Part shown: positions 57,196 through 64,000 of the stretch, one piece after another
Numbering within the stretch: the first letter of the stretch is position 1
Layout: each line of letters begins with the position of its first letter
Assembly (NCBI GenBank): GCA_910574455.1
Contig: CAJSYZ010000004.1
Location: 4,288,599 to 4,352,598, forward strand
Source: Trichaptum fuscoviolaceum
Lineage: Eukaryota > Basidiomycota > Agaricomycetes > Hymenochaetales > Trichaptaceae
Reading direction: 5' to 3'
Length of the DNA: 64,000 bases
Translations under genes and position numbers: made by a program
Notes under the pieces: model-generated
Databases searched by the model: none
Seen by the model: the letters and a program-made list of their open reading frames with translations, nothing else
What the model was told of the DNA's origin: nothing

Positions 57196-60100
57196 ATGGC
57201 CCGCCACAAACTCACTCCACGAGGAGAATGCAAGTCCTCGACATGCAATAAGAAATGTGCTTCATGGGTTGGAGTTGACGAACAGGGCACAATGTACAAT
57301 GTGAGATAGTTATTGGAATGCGACCATAAAATCTGGTAGCTCACCTATATCGCCCCCCCTTCAGACACCTAAGCACCCAACGGAGAGATGTGCCTTCTGT
57401 GGCTGTTTACCCCGCATGCACCGATTGACAAGTGACAATGTAAAGGGGATATTGACGAAGGACGAAGCTCGTTTCGAAAGCATGGACGGTCTCTGTCCAG
57501 GATTTATCCCAGTGAGTGTCACCCACATGCATCTGCTTTGAAAGGGTGTTTACGTCCACGAAAAGAAAACGGTCGATGAAAACTTAACACCTCTCTCCAA
57601 GTGTGGTTGCGAAAATCCTTGGGGAAACCACTCACCTGTGGAGCGCAGCACATCCGTGCCGCGTCCTGGCCCCGCCTTACTATCTGCAAACGCGGGAGCT
57701 CAGCCGGTCGTCGCAGCACATCCCGCAACGCCGTTGGAAGCTCCCACACAGACCTTCGCGGCGAACGGAGGTCAAACAGCACCGGTCCAGCCCTTCGCGT
57801 CCCGCATCCCTGTTCCGCCTGCAACAGCAGCATATGCCGAGACAATGCTAAACCGCGACGATGTTCCCGTGAACCAGCGCCGCATGGAAAGCGCAGCCCG
57901 CATGAATGCAAACAGAGCAGCAGCGGGGAATGCTCCCAGGACTCGTGCGACTCAGTTACCTTCGCCTCCTGCTGCAGCGCGGGCCCGAAACGCAAACACC
58001 AGAGCACTTTCAAGGACGGAAGCTAATATAGTCCGCGCAATAGCTCATTTTATTCGCATTTTATATTATCCATTGGACGTAAGTCTGATCGTTTGTAGTC
58101 GTCCCTTTCTTTCGTCAACTGATAAACAATATAGGTTCACAATCCGTACAACTTCCCAGACGAACTTGTTTTGAAGATTATACATCGTTTTGAGCCTGGA
58201 GAGCTCGACAGCTTGTACCAGTTCCTTGTACGGAGTGGCCTATTTGTGGACATTCAGCTAGATGAGCTACGCGATAAATCGCTCGAAGTGGTCATTAAAG
58301 AGAAGTTGGCTCTCGCAGCTGCGACAAAGGGGTGGGAAATCAGTCTCCCTGCAACTGATGGCGCCGATACCTCGAATCGAGATGCTTTCCGTGTCCTCAA
58401 GAGATCACAAAGGCCCGGTGGTGACAATCGATGGCTATGGAGATCGTCGGAGCGTTCTGAACATAAATTTGACCTTGCTATTCTCCAACGTAAAACCAAA
58501 TCTGGTGCCATGACTTACGAGGTACCTCCTTTCCCGGGAATGGAAAGTCCAGTGCCGCACTTCACTTTCATGATCTGTAAGTGGCCGTATCAGCTTTAAG
58601 ATGTATGCAGCATGCTCATTGATCTGTAGGTCCATCGTCCGCTCACCTCAAGGCTCCCATTACATGCTTTCGCCCTGGAGACTTGCCTCCCGGTGTTCTT
58701 GGGTCCTACATGCCACATCCCTGTTTTCCAGCTCGCTTCATTGCCCAACTGAAGAAGTTTGACAGCCTACGAACTATATTGAGCACTTCATACTTTTTAG
58801 ATGGGGATGATGCCCCAATAGAAGACGACAACATAACGTGTGTTGCGGCTTGCAAAGTTCCTGAAGCCAATGAACAAGAAGAAGCCTCCGATGATGACAT
58901 TGTTCAAGACAATCAGTCGGATTCCTCGATCGGCGAATTTTATCCAGGCGAAGCACAGGACCGCGCAAACAGACCACCGGTGAAGCATTGTCTTCTATGC
59001 ATCAATGTGTCACTTCTCTAATACATTGTATTACATTTAGCCCACCGATATGCGTAGCGTGCTGGGTTTAGTAGTCCGTGCGGCAAACGCAGGATCCAGA
59101 GCAGTACAGGGTGCTGGCGGCGCTCGACTTCGACCGGTATGTCATGACATATTACTTGATATCATAACGCACTCGGTAACACCTCTCTTTCGCCAGAGCA
59201 CTCCTCCACCTCGTTTGCCCGCACGACCCAGACCTGAACAGCAGGCTTCGCCAGAGAGTCAATCACCTCCGCGCAATCGCAGGCGAACTGCAGAGGTCAA
59301 TACACCAGTGAGTACATATGAGACATGTGACGTGCGGGATCTTAATGACTTATCTTTAGATACGTCCTGCGCCGGTCCCTGTTCAGGCAGCCGCCCCACA
59401 TCTAGCACATGTGTCTCGCCCGCCGTCTCCATCCGAGACTAACGCACCCGAGTCCGACACAGAGCCTGAGCATATAGTGGTTCAGCGAGGCAGAGATGTG
59501 AGTACCACCCCGCATTAAGCATATCACGACTGCTCACATTTTTTATCAGCTCCATAACGCGATCCTTCGAAGGTTCTCTTCTCCACCGCAGACTAAGGTC
59601 ATCACGGGAGCCATGCTTACTCGATTCGTGCAAGCCTTTCAGACAGCCACAGAGTTAAATGCACGCGACGCTTATCGGCTTACGTTCCGTAGCACTTCTG
59701 ACCTTGTCCAAGATATGGTCAAGTATCTTGTATTATACGTACAGACATGGTTTGAGGGGCATTTGCCGGGTGACTTTCTACGGATGTCAGCTCATCTGGC
59801 GGGCTGTTCACACGCACCCGCGTATAGGCACAATGTCACTCACCTTCTCTGTAATCCACGCTTCAACGTGTAAGTGATTGAGCAGTCATTTTTGTGAGAT
59901 GATCGTTGACTATCCTTTCCAGAGGTAATGGTGTGCTTGATGGCCCTGTACGGGCCACTGTGCAAGCTGCCTTGCGGTCGGTGACCTCTATCCCCAGCTT
60001 ATCAGACAAACGGTCGGAATTTTGGGTTCCACGTTGCCAAGGGTCCGACATCTCAGAAGATCGCCAGGCCCAGTTCAAAATGATCGGCTTCATGACCCTA

Positions 60101-61439
60101 TTTCATATCACAACAAATAAGACAGCTCCAATGCCTGTATCTCCTGCCCTCCTTTTGCTATGCCTTGATGGTCCAGACGCAGTAGACTTCGACGAGTCGT
60201 TTCTTAGTGTTCTTGATGAGAGGTCGGCTGTTGCCCTTCGGTCCTTGGATGACTGGGATGGGCATAGACACACACTAAGTAGTCTTCCGGTGCATGAATA
60301 CCTTTTAAATGCTGTCGATGTCAGTCTCCCCTATTTATGACACGCACACTCACTCATCTTGCATTGCCTTCATAGCTTGACGCTTACGATTATCCGATCA
60401 GTGATCGCGACCGCGTCACCTTTAGAAAGTCGGTGTTCTGTCTCGTTACGTTGGGCTATAGTGCTCCATGGGAGAAACCGGAAATCCAAGCCTTCGCTGC
60501 CGGATTCAACCACAAAGTTGGTTCCCATAACAAAGTCTTTGCGGACGTCAGTATTCAATATAATGATAATGAACGTCGCATCTCACTTTTGTCATTCAGT
60601 TCCTTGTCTCAGACACCGGCACTCCAATTTCGAGTAAGGGCCTCTTAAACGAACTTTATCGGGTCCGGCAACCGGGCCATATAATACAACACATAACCTT
60701 CCTTGATTATGATGAAAAGATTGTACCTCTTGTAGGCGAAGCACCGTTAGCTGCGAGAGTCAATAACGCATTCAATTGCGCATTCATTCCGATGTTTCGC
60801 CATAGGCTCCTTGCTTACCTTGAACGTCCTGGACACCCCTTCAATAATCACATTCAGTATGAGCCGGAGCTACTAGAGCGGTTTGAACGCGAAAGAGGGG
60901 ATCCTTTGGCGCGGATGCGTCTATTCTTAAACACAGTCACTGGGATCGATAATGTCCCAATTAATCCAGAGCCAATCACGGTAACCTTAGCTTCTTCCTT
61001 CTTTTTGTGTAATGTTCTCATTATGTGCCAGGTCAAGTTCATGGATCTCACTGATGAGGAAGCTATAGAGGCAAACCGGCCACGTAACACGTCAGATGAT
61101 ATACAGCTAAAGGATGACCAGGTATGTGAACTTACTTGCTATCTCCTCATGACTCTTCTAACGCAACGATTGAAGGGCATTACATTTGGGACATGCAACA
61201 GGATCATGTACGTCAAGTTAGATGCGGGCCTGCGGAACTCGTTGCTTGAACCTGTGCAAGATGGACAAGATGGGTTTTTTGAAGCTAAATTGCATGCTTT
61301 GTTCATTGTCAGTCCGGAGTCTTTGGTCGTGTATGACTTTATTTGCGTTGAAACTAAGTACTTGTATGTACATCTACAGATCGAAATATCAGACATGATC
61401 TATAACTATATCCTATCATGCCATCGCTGCCTAGAATAG
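57196..61439 (+). CDS. large accessory protein: Cys-rich N-terminus, possible HECT-like C-terminus
   Basis: Many exons join in frame from MARHKLTPRGECKSSTCNKK at 57196 to ILSCHRCLE-stop at 61437-61439. No lesion was found in the exons checked (57196-57300, 57365-57511, 57602 onward, 58135 onward). The N-terminus is Cys/His-rich: GECKSSTCNKKC, ERCAFCGCLPRMH, GLCPG and CGCENPWGNH, so a zinc-binding region is likely. A Pro/Ala/Arg-rich linker follows. The body contains VPHFTFMICPSSAHLKAP, PISPALL-like VSPALLLLCLDGPDAV, ITFLDYDEKIVPLVGEAPLA and INPEPITVKFMDLTDEEAIE. Near the end, ITFGTCNRIMYVKLDAGLR resembles the catalytic Cys loop of a HECT ubiquitin-ligase C-lobe, with FEAKLHALFI after it. The HECT reading is tentative and rests on position and the F-x-T-C pattern only. 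Confidence 0.65.
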
Positions 61440-62015
61440 TCTTCCTTCACGGGTGCTTGTAAGTTCCGAGTTATATTTCAGAGCTCCTATCTGAACTATA
61501 AATTGGTGGGAGTGACTTATCTGCTTTTGAAGCATTGCTTCTCTTCTTTCTATGCAATTTGTTGCTATCTATCCCATGGAAAGACAGTCGATCGATCGTT
61601 CGCGCGAATTCATTCACGCCTTATCCTTCCCATGATTCTGTATACAGCAAGACCACATGATGCAGTCTGGTCAACCATGGTGTGATGCATGTGTATCTAG
61701 AACGAATGAGACTCATCTTCTTGATCACTTCATGACTGCGCTGCATGTGATGCAACACTGCCCCATAAACTTGGGCGCTGCTGTCATTGTGTGAAATGCC
61801 CCGTGAGCTTTCATGTCTCGTACATAATGTAACCACCGTACCTTTGCCTTTCATTACTCTGGATTCACTGGCGTCCTGACCCCCAATTATAAGTCTCTCG
61901 AACGCATCCAGCGTTTCGAAGGGAGGAGACAGGTCTGCCGCCTTGCGCAGGATTGCAGGATTACTGACGAATGCGCTGTCCGTAGCCAACGTCTGAGAAT
62001 GCACGCTTTCCGCAC
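61440..62015. other. intergenic before the minisatellite
   Basis: A minus-strand open frame (61621-62040, 139 residues) runs into the minisatellite and has no recognised domain. It is listed among the rejected items. No other feature was seen. Confidence 0.35.
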
Positions 62016-62450
62016 ACTGCGTCCGGGTGGCCTCAGCCATGGAAAGGGATGAACACTGTCCTAAGACTGCGTCCGGGTGGCCTCAGCCGCGAAAGGGATG
62101 AACACTGTCCTAAGACTGCGTTCCGGTGGCCTCAGCCGGGAAAGGGATGAACACTGTCCTAAGACTGCGTTCGGGTGGCCTCAGCCGGGAAAGGGATGAA
62201 CACTGTCCTAAGACTGCGTTCGGGTGGCCTCAGCCGCGAAAGGGATGAACATTGTCCTAAGACTGCGTTCGGTGGCCTCAGCCGCGAAAGGGATGAACAC
62301 TGTCCTAAGACTGCGTTCGGTGGCCTCAGCCAGGAAAGCGGGAAAGGGATGAACATTGTCCTAAGACTGCGTTCGGGTGGCCTCAGCCAGGAAAGCGGGA
62401 AAGGGATGAACACTGTCCTAAGACTGCGTCCGGGTGGCCTCAGCCGCACG
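62016..62450 (+). repeat. 49-bp minisatellite, eight full units plus a partial
   Basis: Units start at about 62016, 62066, 62115, 62164, 62213, 62262, 62310, 62366 and 62423 (partial). Most are 48-50 bp, each beginning ACTGCGTTCGGGTGGCCTCA and ending GGGATGAACACTGTCCTAAG. Units 7 and 8 have an extra 8-9 bp with AGGAAAGCG. The first and last units have CGTCCGGG instead of CGTTCGGG. Both strands read open in several frames because the unit length varies, so the open frames there are not evidence of coding. Confidence 0.9.
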
Positions 62451-62987
62451 ACGAGAATAGGACACCTGCAGGAGCACATGAGGTGGAAGCAACCTCGGAC
62501 GTTGATTGTGCTTCGCGATAAGAAGACCATTGGGCGCTGAAATGGATACGAGCTGCGTTGAACTACATGAAACTCAGGCTGCATTGTGCTTTCGCGCGAT
62601 GTCAGTCGAGATCAACGTTGAAAGAACGCTGAAGTTGGCGTTCTGCCAGTGCCTTACGCCCACCATTTGATTACATAAGTATTTGCCATTTTGCTCCCGT
62701 GCGTACTTACCTTTTTGCCTCCGCCACATTTGCCTTCGCCACACGTGTTGAATCGAGATAGGCTTTTTGCTTCCGCACCCAATTGCACTTCACTCAACCC
62801 CACATCTCCCTTTCGTTTTCTTCTCCTCTTTGTTAAACATCTACACGTCCATTTCTTTCTAACTATAATTCCCTCTTTTTGCTTTCATTTGTCAACTTTG
62901 GCTGAACCGTGCGCGAAAGCACTCGGTGTAGGCTCACTGTTGAATCTATCCATCCATTCGTTTCTTACTTTCAGCTCTTCCTCCTCA
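62451..62987. other. intergenic, promoter of the H3-tail-like gene
   Basis: The region is C/T-rich towards the ATG at 62988, as expected for a fungal 5' UTR. Nothing else was recognised. Confidence 0.4.
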
Positions 62988-64000
62988 TGGCACCTAGAAA
63001 GGCGGGAACGAAATCGACGGGGGGGTGTGCGCCTTACAAACCCCGTGAGTTCACCCTGTCTGGACTTCATCCGAAGTCGCCCTCACTTCTCCTCAGTTAC
63101 AGGTCGTGGTGCCAGCAGCGTTACGTACCAGAGTGAGCTCCATTCCATCTACACCTCTTGCTTCTTATCGTATCTATTATCCGGCAGGTACTCAAGAAGG
63201 GAACATGCAGGCCACACATGCTGTCGGTGTGTGTGTACTACATACCTACATCTTTCAACTTTGTACTCATGTTTTATTCGGCAGTATGTGCTGGCAGTAA
63301 TACCAATGCATTGGCTCTTTCCCATGCTCCGGTCACGACTGTTAATACACTCTTGAAGAGGCCCAGAGACACCGCCATGTTGCCGGAAGGGCTTCCTCGG
63401 AAACAACAAAAGATACATCACGCACAGTTAGAACTTGATGAGGGAGATACGAAGGTGAGTTAATACCGGTCTTCATTACTTCTCGATATACTTATTTCAA
63501 CATCTTGTCTAGGTTCAGCCTGATGACGTGAGTGACAGCGATAAACCTTTAAGCAGACTATGTTTGACCATGCTTCCTGCAGCATTGTTGCTTTTGCCAT
63601 GATGGGGGTGATCTTGTTACTTGTTCTAGAACTCCATGTCCTCTGGTCATGTGTTCCGAATGTGTACGTTTCGATGCACGGAGTAGCTTCGAATTCGTAT
63701 GCCCCTCGTGTTGGAATATCACCGTCGAGAAGCCGCAGACACCCGGGACGAACAAACCATATCCTGTGGGTTCCACGATCTTCCTATAAAGTTGAATTCC
63801 CGTATGCTGATTGTGTCCAACCCCCACCACTCAAGTGGACTATTCTTAGGTCGCCTACGGTTCGCGATTACAGGTCAGGCGTGAATACATCACCTCTTCT
63901 CATCCTCGATTTCTCTTTGTCTTCCTTGAACAACCTTTCCATCGGAGTGGTATTCCATGCACAATTGAAGTTGTCGTATCTGGAGCGTGCCGACGACGTA
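62988..64000 (+). CDS. PHD-finger protein with histone H3 tail-like N-terminus (3' partial)
   Basis: The gene starts at 62988 and runs off the window at 64000. The N-terminus is MAPRKAGTKSTGGCAPYKPR. Residues 9-16 read KSTGGCAP against KSTGGKAP of histone H3 positions 9-16, with Cys at the Lys14 position. Short exons follow, then a longer one with basic/acidic segments (LLKRPRDTAMLPEGLPRKQQ). The exon from about 63583 carries a PHD-type zinc finger: HCCFCHDGGDLVTC, then CPLVMCSECV, then FVCPSCW. Further on, LRSPTVRDYRSGVNTSPLLI and LLILDFSLSSLNNLSIG start a helical domain I do not recognise. Exon joints before the finger rest on frame and splice consensus and are less certain than the finger itself. 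The likely role is chromatin-associated. Confidence 0.7.

Noticed and set aside
61621..62040. Minus-strand open frame of 139 residues (MAEATRTQCAES...)
   Set aside because: It starts inside the 49-bp minisatellite and has no recognised domain or splice partner. Repeat units whose length is not a multiple of three are open in several frames.
62159..62584. Minus-strand open frame with repeated LRPPERSLRT segments
   Set aside because: It is the translation of the minisatellite. The frame shifts between units and it has no independent support.
1..64000. CRISPR array, bacterial operon, rRNA or mobile-element transposase
   Set aside because: None was seen. The tandem repeat at 62 kb has no spacer structure, and no transposase or reverse-transcriptase motif was found on either strand.

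Overview
The window is nuclear DNA of a filamentous basidiomycete, most likely a mushroom-forming agaricomycete. Genes are dense, with many short introns (about 50-60 bp, GT..AG) and very short exons. The gene families are fungal: Kar9-like protein with a GAR domain, GDP-mannose transporter, cytosolic-type pyruvate carboxylase, ARE-type sterol acyltransferase. Most exon chains below were assembled by hand from splice consensus and reading-frame continuity, and no transcript data were available.

Layout: (1) 1-4.2 kb: 3' end of a Yrb2/RanBP3-like Ran-binding protein (+), then VPS25 (-) and a HIRIP3-like histone chaperone (-). (2) 4.2-8.9 kb: a gene-poor stretch with an unresolved coding-like relic, a broken duplicate of the EMC5 3' half, and an intact serine carboxypeptidase (copy A, +). 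(3) 9.3-25.2 kb: conserved housekeeping genes: Kar9/GAR microtubule protein (+), TRAPPC12-like (-, with a long disordered first exon), ZW10 (-), spliceosomal RED/IK (+), sterol O-acyltransferase (-) and EMC5 (+). (4) 25.2-30.6 kb: two further carboxypeptidase copies on the minus strand, B (pseudogene with several lesions) and C (intact). (5) 31.5-46.1 kb: F-box/LRR-like protein (-) with four ACGCGT boxes just upstream, GDP-mannose transporter (+), pyruvate carboxylase (+), a 74-residue biotinyl-domain-like protein (+), nitronate monooxygenase (-) and Sm-B (+).

(6) 46.1-57.2 kb is an 11-kb block with no recognisable gene. It carries a recurring 8-mer (CACTGGCA), a dispersed 35-40 bp repeat, a perfect 32-bp palindrome, a TGTC/GACA microsatellite and AT-rich TTCATGAA repeats. 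(7) 57.2-64 kb is accessory. It holds a large multi-exon protein with a Cys-rich N-terminus and a possibly HECT-like C-terminus, a 49-bp minisatellite, and the 5' part of a gene whose protein begins with a histone H3 tail-like sequence and then carries a PHD-type finger.

The most interesting leads are the H3-tail-like/PHD protein, the stand-alone biotinyl-like protein that keeps the intron position of the adjacent pyruvate carboxylase, the rearranged carboxypeptidase/EMC5 duplication, and the structured gene-free block.
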